A stretch of 64,000 nt of DNA, from assembly GCA_035222895.1 (NCBI GenBank), contig JAVYIG010000705.1:62001-126000 (forward strand), written 5' to 3'. Below, in pieces: positions 24,134 through 32,856 of this stretch; position 1 is the stretch's first letter; each line of letters begins with the position of its first letter. The translations under genes and the position numbers were made by a program. Origin of the DNA: Strongylocentrotus droebachiensis. Taxonomy: Eukaryota; Echinodermata; Echinoidea; Camarodonta; Strongylocentrotidae. Below the pieces are notes generated by a model. It worked only from the letters and a program-made list of their open reading frames with translations, did no database searches and was not told the DNA's origin.

Positions 24134-25945
24134 CTAAAGAAATTAACATGACATGTAAATTCCTTGGAAAGTTAACATAATATCACTATATCATTGTAAT
24201 ACTAATTCAAAGTTATTTTTTATAGTTATTTGGGTTGTTTTTGGAATAGATTAGTTTTTAGATTCTTTTTGAAAATGTCAATGGTGGGTGGTGATACATT
24301 GTAATTAAAAAAAAATTGCTGTATAGTGAAGGAAACCATTAAAATAAAAGCTTTTATTTCAGGTTCCCTAACATAAATATCACAATATTATTGAATAATA
24401 ATTTTAAAAAGTATTAAAAGGATATAAACCCGACGGACGCATCTGTAAGAACATAATCTGCCAACATTCCCCTCTCAAAATACTCAATTTGACGAGAGTC
24501 AACGTGGCAATAGGGCTTGTGTTATGGGGGGAGGGATACAAACCATTCCAGTCTCCTGATGGTGCACTGCCACGGACGCCCCGGCCACTGACCGCTCCCC
24601 ATGGTGGTGAGCTGGTCTGCGTAATACCACATTCGTTCAATCCAGCACTTGACGTCAACGTACGTGCTCCGAATGTACAGTTTAAGTCTACAAAGCAAAA
24701 GGAAACAGATTAAATGTAGCCTTTCTTCTCTCAATTCACTTACGTTTGCATCAGAATATCCTAACGGACTTTAAACGTTTTTGATACATAATGAAACACC
24801 TTTACCTGTAGAGCACTAAGAAATTGAGCTTCCCCTCTCTCTCTCTCTTTTAGTCTTTTTATAAATTAGTAAAGCTATGTCGCAACCCCAAAAAGTAGCC
24901 TGCTCGGCGGCCGGGCGGCGATTTTTTTAGCCAATTTCGTCCTGGCACCGAGGGAGAGCCGCCCGGGCATCGCTCGGTCGCCGATCAAATGTTAGCGCGG
25001 AGTTAAATTTGGCGGCGCCTGCTCACTTTTCACTCGCCGCCCAAAATACGCTCGGTGCCCGTCGATCGCCGCCCGGGCACTGACCTAATCGAGCGTTTGC
25101 CGTCGAGCGATTTAGGTAGATACCGAAGCCGCTAGGTCAAAGGTTGCCGGTAAAAGGCTGTCGTGCGCTCGCCGCTGGGAGATCAGTCGGTCACTGGGCG
25201 GCGAGTTCAAAATCGGTCGGCAGCCTTTGACCTAGCCGTTTTGATTTTTGACCTAAATCGCTCGACGGCGAACGCTCGACCGCCCGGGCTCCGAGCGTAT
25301 TTTGGGGCCCCGCCGATCACCGGCCGGCCGGAGGGTTATTTCTTTAAACTCAGCCGGTGGCCGGTGGGAGACCGCTCGGGAATCGGTAGGTCATCACTCG
25401 ATCACTGCCGGGACGCCGCCCGGAGAAGCTCCCCGATTTAGTCCAGTTTTGACCTAAAATCGACCGGCGACCAACGGGAAATCGACAGGGCACCGCCCAG
25501 GCATCGCTAGTGCTCTACAGCCTGCTCGACTTCTCCAAACATCGATGCCTAAATTCCAGCGGCGACCGAGCAGGCTACAAATCGGTCGGTCGCTGCGCAT
25601 GCTCTGAGTTGTGACCATTTTTTAGAGGCTCTCCTCATGGTAAATGTCCTTTTATCGGCGAATCATTACAACAAAAAAAATCATAAAATCTAAGTCAATA
25701 AAAGGTTTATGTAAGCATGCAAATACAAATATTAGGAGATAAAATGCATCACGTCTGATTTTAAATCAACACAATTGTAATGAGAAAAGGTTATATGAGA
25801 AAGAAAAGAATAAGAACAAGGGGAACAAAATAAGGAAAAAAGAAAAGGGAGGGCAGAAACGAAATCACTCACCAGCATATGAACGATGTGTCGTTATTAT
25901 CACTATTGTCAATACACACTGAATACGAAACATAGACCATACCAT
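11912..25945 (-). CDS. Gene B: MAM-domain, mucin-stalk, single-pass receptor with ITIM tail
   Basis: Eight exons, all with compatible phase: 25945-25873 (signal peptide, 24 aa, ending HRSYA), 24687-24544, 23108-22855 and 21584-21503 (MAM domain), 17132-16974 (stalk), 14464-14359 (membrane), 13827-13703 and 12444-12308 (tail), about 359 aa. The MAM domain (about residues 25-185) has four cysteines (LNC, NECGITQ, ISIC, IYCNG), a GLLSFHYKFF strand and a closing VAVDNIRV, matching the usual F-W-Y and IAxDDI signatures. The stalk is about 40% Thr/Ser. The helix VVIIVIVIVLFAVII ends in KRRK. The tail holds STYDTI and ILYQSV, both fitting [ILVS]xYxx[ILV], about 32 residues apart, a spacing suited to tandem-SH2 phosphatases. 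I infer a type I inhibitory-type membrane receptor; ligand unknown. The stalk donor is shifted 3 bases relative to gene C but stays in frame. This is the only family copy here with every module. Confidence 0.72.
12741..14358. other. Gene B introns around exon 7
   Basis: Apart from exon 7 (13703-13827) this is AT-rich intron. A short (TA)n lies near 13620. No other gene or clear repeat is seen. Confidence 0.5.
14684..16368. mobile_element. Poly-G hAT-like element expanded by a minisatellite
   Basis: The left end CAGGCGCGTAGCCAGGGGGG and the right end CCTGGCTACGCGCTTG are inverted copies of the termini of the smaller poly-G MITEs in this window. GGGCTCG flanks both sides as a possible target repeat. 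The interior is the minisatellite listed next, plus C-rich stretches and a short GCGCGCTACGCGCGC hairpin near 16285. It lies in the intron between the stalk and membrane exons of gene B. Confidence 0.6.
14831..16245. repeat. ~105-bp minisatellite, about 15 units
   Basis: Each unit contains a form of ACGAATCGTCTTCTTT, then CGTCAAAGCTTCCGCGC, a G run, and GACAAGGATTAAGAGTCGAG. Starts recur mostly every 100-110 bp (14831, 14941, 15045, 15150, 15257 and so on). Two shortened 65-bp units lie at about 15998-16128. Two unit variants (CTTCTTTCTC and CTCCTTTGTC) tend to alternate. Confidence 0.85.
17133..18359. other. Gene B intron, no other gene seen
   Basis: AT-rich intron. 18180-18350 has an inverted counterpart at about 36260-36390 in gene C, which supports B and C being inverted paralogues. 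Confidence 0.45.
18788..18959. mobile_element. Hairpin MITE
   Basis: AAACAAATAATACACATCA with GGGCATTAGTAA and ATTACCCACAC on the left mirror the right half (GTGTGGGTAATTTTACTAATGCCC, then ATGTGTGTTATTTGTTT, given here in two pieces). It is non-coding, with a short central loop. Confidence 0.7.
19868..20313. mobile_element. TTAA-flanked MITE, copy 2 (right end lost)
   Basis: It starts AGGTAATGCAAAG after TTAA (19864-19867) and stays closely similar to the copy at 8390 through GCATATGCTTCC, then diverges before the right terminal repeat. The loss is next to the tRNA-like sequence, so a later insertion or deletion removed that end. Confidence 0.75.
20396..20468 (+). tRNA. tRNA-like sequence, Ala(GGC)-type; probably a SINE head
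   Basis: 73 nt. The acceptor GGACCAG pairs with CTGGTTC over 7 positions (one G-T). The anticodon arm GCTGC/GCAGT has loop CCGGCAA, giving anticodon GGC. Box B GGTTCAAGTCC is perfect. T6 at 20474-20479 could end pol III transcription. The D stem pairs poorly, and the site lies in nested repeat DNA, so a tRNA-derived SINE head or pseudogene is more likely than a working tRNA. Confidence 0.3.
22304..22545 (+). mobile_element. tRNA-derived SINE
   Basis: The head 22304-22374 has a 7-bp acceptor (GTTTGTG with CACAAAC), box A TGGTCCAGTGG and box B GGTTCGAATTC. The anticodon stem has decayed. The body runs to GGGACGTTATATTGTAATT and is followed by an ATT-rich tail. A related tail (AGCTTTGGAGAGT with ACGTCCCTA) is present in reverse near 35410-35450. 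Confidence 0.7.
22520..22850. repeat. ATT/ATC trinucleotide microsatellite
   Basis: Imperfect (ATT)n, (ATC)n and (ACC)n run beside exon 3 of gene B. A matching GAT/AAT block lies beside the exon 3 remnant of gene C (34200-34560). Hydrophobic open frames here are by-products. Confidence 0.85.
23820..24340 (+). mobile_element. SINE-like repeat with internal (ATT)n
   Basis: TATAGCGCTTGTGACATAAA and TTTCAAAGCGCTGTACAC are typical of a SINE 3' body; the copy continues after the (ATT)n at 24099-24131 with TTTTGGAATAGATTAG. It is similar in style to the copy at 11440. Confidence 0.5.
24876..25618. mobile_element. GC-rich hairpin MITE, large copy
   Basis: It is bounded by TATGTCGCA and the inverted TTGTGACCA, with sub-terminal GCCTGCTCGGCGGCCG and GCGACCGAGCAGGC as inverted copies. 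The interior is very CpG-rich with many local inverted repeats. A 323-bp relative lies at 29655. It stands out sharply from the AT-rich host DNA and lies in intron 1 of gene B. Confidence 0.7.
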
Positions 25946-26130
25946 TATGAAAGTTTTTGATTTTGATTTGATATTATCTCACAAAACTCTGCCTGCATCA
26001 ACGTAAGCCGAAGTATTGACGTTTATTCTAGCAGGAAATGCAAAACACTGATCTTTATTCACAATGTCTGGACAAAATCACTCGAACAAGGAAGAACTAG
26101 TTGTGAATAAGCCCACTTGAGTTTACTTGA
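25946..26130 (-). promoter_or_regulatory. Conserved block upstream of gene B exon 1
   Basis: The block (CTAGTTCTTCCTTGTTCGAG, CCAGACATTGT, GTCAATACTTCG, GTTGATGCAGGCAGAG, GTGAGATAATATC) also precedes every other signal-peptide exon in the window, at similar distance. It probably includes promoter and 5' UTR. I see no clear TATA box. Confidence 0.5.
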
Positions 26131-26451
26131 ACTAAGTAGTTATAATTAATATCACGAGTCTAATCGAAACAATATTTAGAATAAACAATGATAATATACA
26201 CTAATAATAATAAATAACCTCTTGCCAATCTATCACTGTAACACTAATCATTCAAACCACTGCCAAACTCATGAAATCCTCTCCTAAGTCTCCAACTTAT
26301 AATCATTACCGAGCCCTAAATTAATACCACTCACCCGTTCAAGTTCAATGCAGGTCTGCATGTGTATTTTTAATGTGTTTTTACATAATAGTTGTATTTT
26401 GTATAGCGCTTACTGCTACGTTTTCGCACAACGGTCCACTTTCATTAGGAA

Positions 26452-26594
26452 TAGGGACTTTTAGATTCTGCACGACGAGAACGCGTACTGCCCTTTTAAG
26501 GCAATGTGACGTCACTGCCAGTGCCTTAAAAGGACGTTACATTGCCTTAAAAGGGCAGTCCACGTTCTCGTCGTGCAGAATCTAAAAGTCCCTA
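26452..26594. mobile_element. Long-hairpin MITE (TAGGGACTTTTAGAT family)
   Basis: The left arm TAGGGACTTTTAGATTCTGC continues through GACGAGAACG and CTGCCCTTTTAAGGCAATGT. The right arm is its near-exact reverse complement, about 55 bp. A diverged relative lies at 55282-55412. Confidence 0.85.
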
Positions 26595-27244
26595 ATGTCA
26601 ATCAGAGGCTCCAAGACATACTTTTACACAACTAATCCTGCCCTTGCCCTCCAGTAATTCAAACTGCAAATCCATGCACTACAATCATAGGTATCCCAGG
26701 AGTAAACCATCATATGCAATACAATAACGACATTCTTTCTCACCTCCGATATCTTATTTATTTATTATTTTATTCATGTTTTATTTATTACAAATTATTG
26801 ATAAAACAGTGAGGGTAGTCCGATTCGGTTAAAAGAAACTGGTTTCCAAAGGAGCCCTCAAGAAACTAAATGTTCAAGTTCAAGTTCAAAAGAAATGCTG
26901 ATCTCTAACTCCAACGGAGGGAGAAGAAGAAGACTAAATCGTATCGCAGTCTTATTATGTACGACATCGTGATGCACAAAACATTTTTTAAATTAAGTGC
27001 CAGTATGTTTAATGGAATCCAATTTTCTAACACATTGAGAAAGATTAAAATAGTTATAGGACAAATGAGATTATAAGTGTCACATGTTTTTAAATTCTTT
27101 TATCCGCCAGTTATAACATGCATTTAATAATGACCACGCAAATATGTCAATACAAAGATATGGTTATAATTGTTTTAGTAAAAGGATATACAATTATTAT
27201 CTGTCATGATATATTACGCTTAACCATGCATGATACACGATACA

Positions 27245-27383
27245 GGGCAACGTTTCACGAAAAACATCATCCCCACAACTTCACTGACATGCCATTAAAC
27301 ACGTACATGTATATTGTAATTTAAATGCGTTTCAATGGGATGTCGGTGAAGCTGTACTTGAGACGGTTTCATGAAACGATGCC
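27245..27383. mobile_element. Foldback MITE (GGGCAACGTTTCACGAAA family), copy 1
   Basis: The ends GGGCAACGTTTCACGAA and, inverted, GGCATCGTTTCATGAAA enclose a symmetric interior (CTTCACTGACATGCCATT with its mirror). Relatives are at 29258-29390 and 54747-54875. This copy sits in the inverted gene B flank. Confidence 0.75.
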
Positions 27384-28190
27384 TGGATGATCGCTCTTCA
27401 GTTGATGAAAATACACACACGACTGGAAAAGGAAGGATGTGTCATGTTTGTTTTATATTGTAGTCGAAGACTTAAAGGGGGAGTCTATCCTGATATCATA
27501 CGAGTAATAGGCCTACATGTTTGCGAGTGCATTAGTAAATATTCACTGCACGCAGGTTAAAGTTGACATCCTAGACAATCCCAAATATTGAGATAATTAC
27601 ATCAATAGACAGCTTTTAACCCCCAGAATAACACTAAATGGTGTCCAACCGACAAAACAAGTTCAGAATGGTGAATTTATGCGAGTAAACTCCACCAAAA
27701 TCTCGAAGTCTGAAACACGGAATTGCACGGAGAGTCGGGTCCTCTTTTCGTGACGTCACGAACGGTAATCATGGGCTTAATGAGAGTAAATGGCAGTGAT
27801 ATGCCTACGTAAATGCTATTCTGTCAGAGCTTCGTTTTTTTTTAATGAGTATATGTTATGGATTTTCTGTTTTCATTTGAATGAAGTATAACGAAGCAAC
27901 ATTTTCCAGTCGCTGATTTCTTTTTATATCCTCATATTCATATTTTGGTAGAGTTTTAAGACGAGTTTACTGCTTGGCAAAGGTTCAGGGAGATAAGGCT
28001 GTACGTGGGTCCATCACCTGCGGTACTACTGCCCCTACTCCACCGGCCCCGTCTACAGGAACGTCAAAGGCTCCTTGCTCGAGGTCTCCAACTTCTCCAT
28101 TGTCTTCTCCCCCCCCCCCCCCCCCCGAGTCCCCACTTGCGTCCTCCCACTTCCATCGTCCTCGTCTGGACTCTAGTCCCTTTCTCCTTC
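27384..28190. other. Intergenic, head-to-head region
   Basis: 27430-27520 is an inverted copy of the block found upstream of exon 1 at 29.2, 32.6, 54.5 and 58.0 kb. A Pro/Ser-rich open frame at 27974-28204 straddles a C homopolymer and is not convincing. Otherwise I see nothing. Confidence 0.4.
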
Positions 28191-29010
28191 ATAAGATAAG
28201 ATAAGATAAGATAAGACATTTATTCTTCTTTCTTTCAAATGACACATAGAGCATAACGTTAGATCATTACACATTTACAATGCAAAAAAACAAATTATGG
28301 CAATGATAAAAACAAAGTTAACTAAAAGAAAGACCGGGATATCCTGGTAAAAGCAGAGCTTGTAAGTTTTAGGGTCCCCTCTGAGCCAGATAAACATGAT
28401 GGGAGTACATATTTATGACTACCTAAGAATACAATAGGGAAAAGGTGGTATAAGAAACAAGAAGTGTACACACACACCAACAACAACACAAAAACGAGAG
28501 ACGAGACTAGACAAGACGGGAGGAAAGAGAAAATATGAGAAATAATAAAAGACTACAGCACATCGACAATAGGCACAGCACACAACGGGCACAAGACAAC
28601 AGGGGGAGGGAATAAGAGGTTGACAATCTGAAAATATTCAGTTAGACACATATTAATATCAAGAAGAAATTTTACATTATTAGTATATACATAATAGATC
28701 TTGGCACCATAATAACTACAAAAATTAACTACTCTATGAGTCACAGTATTAATCGAGAAGATAAACCTTAAATGTACACTTAAATGAAGAGAGATTAACA
28801 GATTGCTTAACGCTAGAAAGTTCCAAAACCTATAGGTCCAGTAAAAACCAAAGTATTGAAAAGTAAACTTTGTCCTTAGGTAAGTGAAACGCAGAGTCAT
28901 TCGTGTAGCATGGTCATGAACTTGACTTTTTTAACTTTAAAATGCTGACAAGAGCCTGTGGAAGGACACCAGAATTACCACAGACTTTTTTCAAATGATC
29001 CAGAACTCTA
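28190..29010 (-). mobile_element. 5'-truncated LINE fragment (same type as the 50-54 kb element)
   Basis: A (GATAA)n tail and TTTATTCTTCTTTCTTTCAAA mark the 3' end; 28553-28900 keeps a decayed LINE C-terminus (NDSAFHLPKDKVYFSILWF) comparable to AYHLPLVRTQFALTTLGSTG in the later element. Only the last roughly 0.8 kb remains. Confidence 0.55.
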
Positions 29011-29257
29011 TGTCTGGTAATTGCCAATTTACGTTTGATTGCAATTTGAAAAACCTTTCTTATTTTTCAAATCGGATTTTTCTCAAACTTTCTCTCAAAC
29101 TTTTTCTGATCTGTTTGTCCTTGTCCTGCCTCTATTAAAAATAATTGAATACCAGGGTAGGCTCCCCCTTTAAGTCTACACCTACAATATTAAACACACA
29201 TTACACATCCTTACTTTTCTAGTTGTTCGTGTTTTTTCATCAATGGAAGAACGACCT

Positions 29258-29390
29258 GGGCACCATTTCACGAAACCATGACAAGTACAACTTCACCGAC
29301 ATCCCATTGAAACGTATTTAAATTACAATATACGTGTTTAATGGCATGTCAGTGGAGTTGTACGTATGACGGTTTCGTGAAACGTTGCCT
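29258..29390. mobile_element. Foldback MITE, copy 2
   Basis: GGGCACCATTTCACGAAACC and the inverted right end GGCAACGTTTCACGAAACC. It is the same family as 27245 and 54747, at the equivalent position of the duplicated block. Confidence 0.75.
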
Positions 29391-29654
29391 CACATCGTGT
29401 ATCATGCATGGTTCAGCGTAATATATCATGACAGAACTGATAATAATTGTATATCAATTGTATTAAACAAAATTATATCCATATCTTTATTTTGAAATAT
29501 TTTCACAACTATGCTGCATGGATATTAAATGCATGGTATAATTAGCATATAATAGAATTTAAAAACATGTGAAAGTTCATAGAACATAATCTCATATGTC
29601 TTATAAGTCTTTTAATCTTTCTCAACATGTTAGGAATTGGATTCTAACTTATGC

Positions 29655-29977
29655 TATGGTCACATTACCCAAAGGTTGCCTGCTCGGCGGCCGAGCGGCG
29701 AGTTTTTAACCAATTCTGCCCGGCGGCTGCCCGGCCACCGAGCGGCGGCCGCCCAGGCACCGCTCGTTTTTAGGGCATCGCTCGGTCGCCGCTGAAGTTT
29801 TAGCGCGGAGTTAAAATTTGGGCGGCGCCTGCTCACTTTTCACTCGCCGCCCAAAATACGCTCTGTGCCTGGGCGGTCGCCGCCCGGGCTCCGATCTAAT
29901 CGCTGGGCGATGCCTAATTCCAGCAGCGACCGAGCAGGCTACTGATCGGTCGGTCGCTGCTCTGATTTGTGACCATA
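29655..29977. mobile_element. GC-rich hairpin MITE, small copy
   Basis: The termini TATGGTCACA and TGTGACCATA are exact inverted copies. The interior GCCTGCTCGGCGGCCGAG and GCGACCGAGCAGGC match the copy at 24876. Confidence 0.75.
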
Positions 29978-30133
29978 GCTATACTGGCGTTTGAGATCAG
30001 TTCCTGCAGATATATCGGTAGTGCATATGAGAAAGGCTGTCGTTATTGTCTTGTATAATAGGGCATGCTCCTGGGATACAAATGAGAGTAGCGTGTGTAT
30101 TTGCAGTATGAATTCGTGGAATGCAAGGGTCGT

Positions 30134-30302
30134 CAGGCACCTAGCCACGGGGGGGGGGGGGGGGGGGGGGCACGTGCCCCCCAAATATTTCCAAGATCGA
30201 TTGAACTTTTTTAGACCCCTCCCCAGGACGTCGATCGATGTCATGTATGTGCCTCATCCCCCCCCCCCCCCCCCCCAACATCAAACTCTGGCTACGTCCC
30301 TG
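30134..30302. mobile_element. Poly-G/poly-C hAT-like MITE
   Basis: CAGGCACCTAGCCACGGGG to CTGGCTACGTCCCTG, with G and C homopolymers around GCACGTGCCCCCC. It is flanked by AGGGTCGT on the left and GGGGTCGT on the right, an 8-bp near-perfect target duplication. Confidence 0.75.
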
Positions 30303-30671
30303 GGGGTCGTTAATGATGTTATTATGTGGTAAGGGTTATGTCTGGGTTGGATGGAAGGATTAGTTAGAAGCGTGTAGGTTGCCTCTGCGAAGGGTATGTA
30401 GAATGCCTATTTCTGGGAGCTTCCAGTCGGAATACCTAATGGCGTTGGACTACTGTGCGGAAAAAAGCAATTAAAACTCAATTAAATTGAAACGTCGTAG
30501 ATAGCGCTATACAAAATGAAACTATTATCATTGTGTATTATTCCTAAATATGGTTACGATTAGACTCGTCATATTAATAGCAAATATTAGCATTCACAAT
30601 TGAGGAAGCTTCTCACAAAAGTTCACTCAGCTAGCGCAATATAAAGATATTTGTTTTATTCTTTTCGTTCA

Positions 30672-30850
30672 AGTTAACTCAAGTGGATTTATTCGCGACT
30701 AGTTCTTCCTTGTTCGAGTATTTTTATCCAGACATTGTCAATACCGATCCGTGCTATGCATTTCATGATAGAATACAAGTCAATACTTCGTTTTTGATTG
30801 ATGCAGGCAGAATTTTGTGAGATAATTTCGAATTAACAGCAAACACTGAC
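30672..30850 (+). promoter_or_regulatory. Conserved block upstream of exon 1 (copy D)
   Basis: It carries ACTAGTTCTTCCTTGTTCGA, CCAGACATTGTCAATACCGA and TTGATGCAGGCAGAATTTTG in the same order and spacing as the other copies. Confidence 0.5.
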
Positions 30851-30929
30851 ATGATGTTATGGTATTTGTATCGTACTCAGTGGGCACTGACAACAGTGAT
30901 AATAACTACGTTTCATTGTTCATATGCTG
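30851..30929 (+). pseudogene. Gene D: solitary signal-peptide exon
   Basis: 79 nt with ATG and an intact donor (GCTG followed by GTGAGTG), phase 1. It encodes a hydrophobic leader containing ALTTVIITTFHCSYA, like the leaders of B, C, E and F. No MAM exon lies between it and the next leader exon at 32857. It may be an orphan exon, or an alternative first exon for gene C. Confidence 0.6.
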
Positions 30930-31079
30930 GTGAGTGTTTTTCTTTTCTTTCCTTCTTCTTGTTCTTTTTCGGTTGACATATTAACAGCCGCGATGGATTC
31001 TATCTCCCAATATTTTTGTTGATGCATGTTTACTTAAACCTTTTATTGAATTAAATTGAATTGAATTGACTCAGTACTG

Positions 31080-32480
31080 TCAATTCATGTTTTATGGATG
31101 GTCTATAGGTCTTGTCTTTTTTTTTTTTGGGGGGGGGGACATAACAAATAGGAGGGGAAATCGTTGCCTCTGTGCAGCATTTTTCAAAATATTAGTTAAT
31201 GAGTCGTTAACACTCGCACCTTTCCTGCCTGTACTACGGTTTTGAGAATAACAACGTTCTCAAGTACTGTATTTCAATCTCCATTTGACATATAAAATAA
31301 ATCAAGGTTCGAGACTGCTTTTAATAATATTTTATTCGTACAATGACAAACCAATGGATATAATAGGCTGAATATGGCAGGTAAAGGTAGAGATTGCTTG
31401 GGCTATAAGTAAATCAAGTGGAACCTATTGTTAGGATGCTATGTCAGGCATGCGGGTTAGTAGCCGGTAGTTTTAGATGTCAGTGGGTGTATCCAGCATA
31501 GGATGTAGCCAGTCGACCCCATCCTCACAAGAATTATAATGGTGCATTCCGCCCTATCGCCTTCCCAAGGAAACTCCACACGCTCTTTATCCATTTTTTG
31601 ATACGCCACAGACTCCGGATATCATGTCCACATGCTCTTGTATTCTCTCTTTCTACCACCTCACCAGATTTTCTGTCTCTCTCACGCTATCTCTCTATAT
31701 ATATATATATATATATATCTCCTCTTTCTCTCACGTTCTCTCTCCCCCTCTCTCTCTCTCCCGCCTCAACCCCTCGCTCCTTCTTTCTCTGTGAGAAAAA
31801 AAGATATAACATACACCTCTCTTACTCACACACACGCACACACGCACGTACGCACCACACACACACACACACATACACACACACCCAAACACACATAATT
31901 ACGTTTCTATCCTAAAAAATAACGTATAATAATAAATGCCCATAAAATGGTTTCGACTCAACCTAAATTAAGCTAGGATTAATTAAATAGATTTGATGTG
32001 TTTCAAACTCAGTTATCTCTCACCACTGACTACAAACAAAGTTACTTTCGAGGCCAAAAGTGACCAGTCACTACAACAGAGTGACAATGTAGACATAATG
32101 GGATTCATGTAGGAGGAAAAATCTCTTGTTTGAATGGGACATTTAACCTGCAGCAAAAAATGATTCATGGAATGTCAGATAAGAGATCAGAAACTTATAA
32201 TTATTGACACAATCAAATGGAAAATATGTGACGTGAACTCCGAGCATCTCTTCCAATTGCTCAGTAGCTCTACTTAAAGAAATATTTTCATCAATTTGAT
32301 TTTCTTGGGGTTTTTTCGATGAAGGATTTTATTTAATAAAAAAAGGGGTTGTAAAAAAACATCTTGGTAATAATTATATTCGGGTTGCATGTAGTAATGA
32401 CTATATTTTTCACTACAGAAAACAGTAATTCACATTTAATTTACATCATGGTAGAGCAAAAATGCAATGGTGTTCGATAG
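31080..32480. other. Duplicated intergenic/intronic DNA with microsatellites
   Basis: 31080-31620 and 32220-32480 have copies at 56218-56750 and 57600-57865. (CT)n, (TA)n and (CA)n runs fill 31640-31890. No gene is seen. Confidence 0.55.
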
Positions 32481-32679
32481 GTATGTCTTGTAATCGCCAA
32501 TCAACGTTTGATTACAGTATGAACAACTTTCTTATTTTTCATTCGGATTTCTTGGATTTTTTTCTGATCTGTTTTCCTTATTAAAGAGAAAAGAATATCA
32601 GGGTAGACTCCCCCTTTAAGTCTACACCTACAATATAAAATACACATGACACATCCTTCCTTTTCCAGTCGTGCGCAAG

Positions 32680-32856
32680 TAAAATCAAGTGGATTTTATC
32701 GTGACTAGTTCTTCCTTGTTCGAGTATTTTTATCCAGACATTGTCAATACAAATCCGTGTTTTGCATTTCATGATAGAATACAAGTCAATACTTCGTCTT
32801 TCGTTGATGCAGGCAGAGTCTTGTGAGATAATATCAAATCAACAGCAAAAACTGCC
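32680..32856 (+). promoter_or_regulatory. Conserved block upstream of gene C exon 1
   Basis: The fullest copy of the family block, running from AAGTAAAATCAAGTGGATTT to the ATG at 32857. Confidence 0.5.

Noticed and set aside
25163-25441. 92-aa Arg-rich open frame
   Set aside because: Lies wholly inside the GC-rich hairpin MITE.
27974-28204. Pro/Ser/Thr-rich frame as another stalk exon
   Set aside because: Crosses a C homopolymer, has no matching phase-1 splice sites and no membrane exon beside it.
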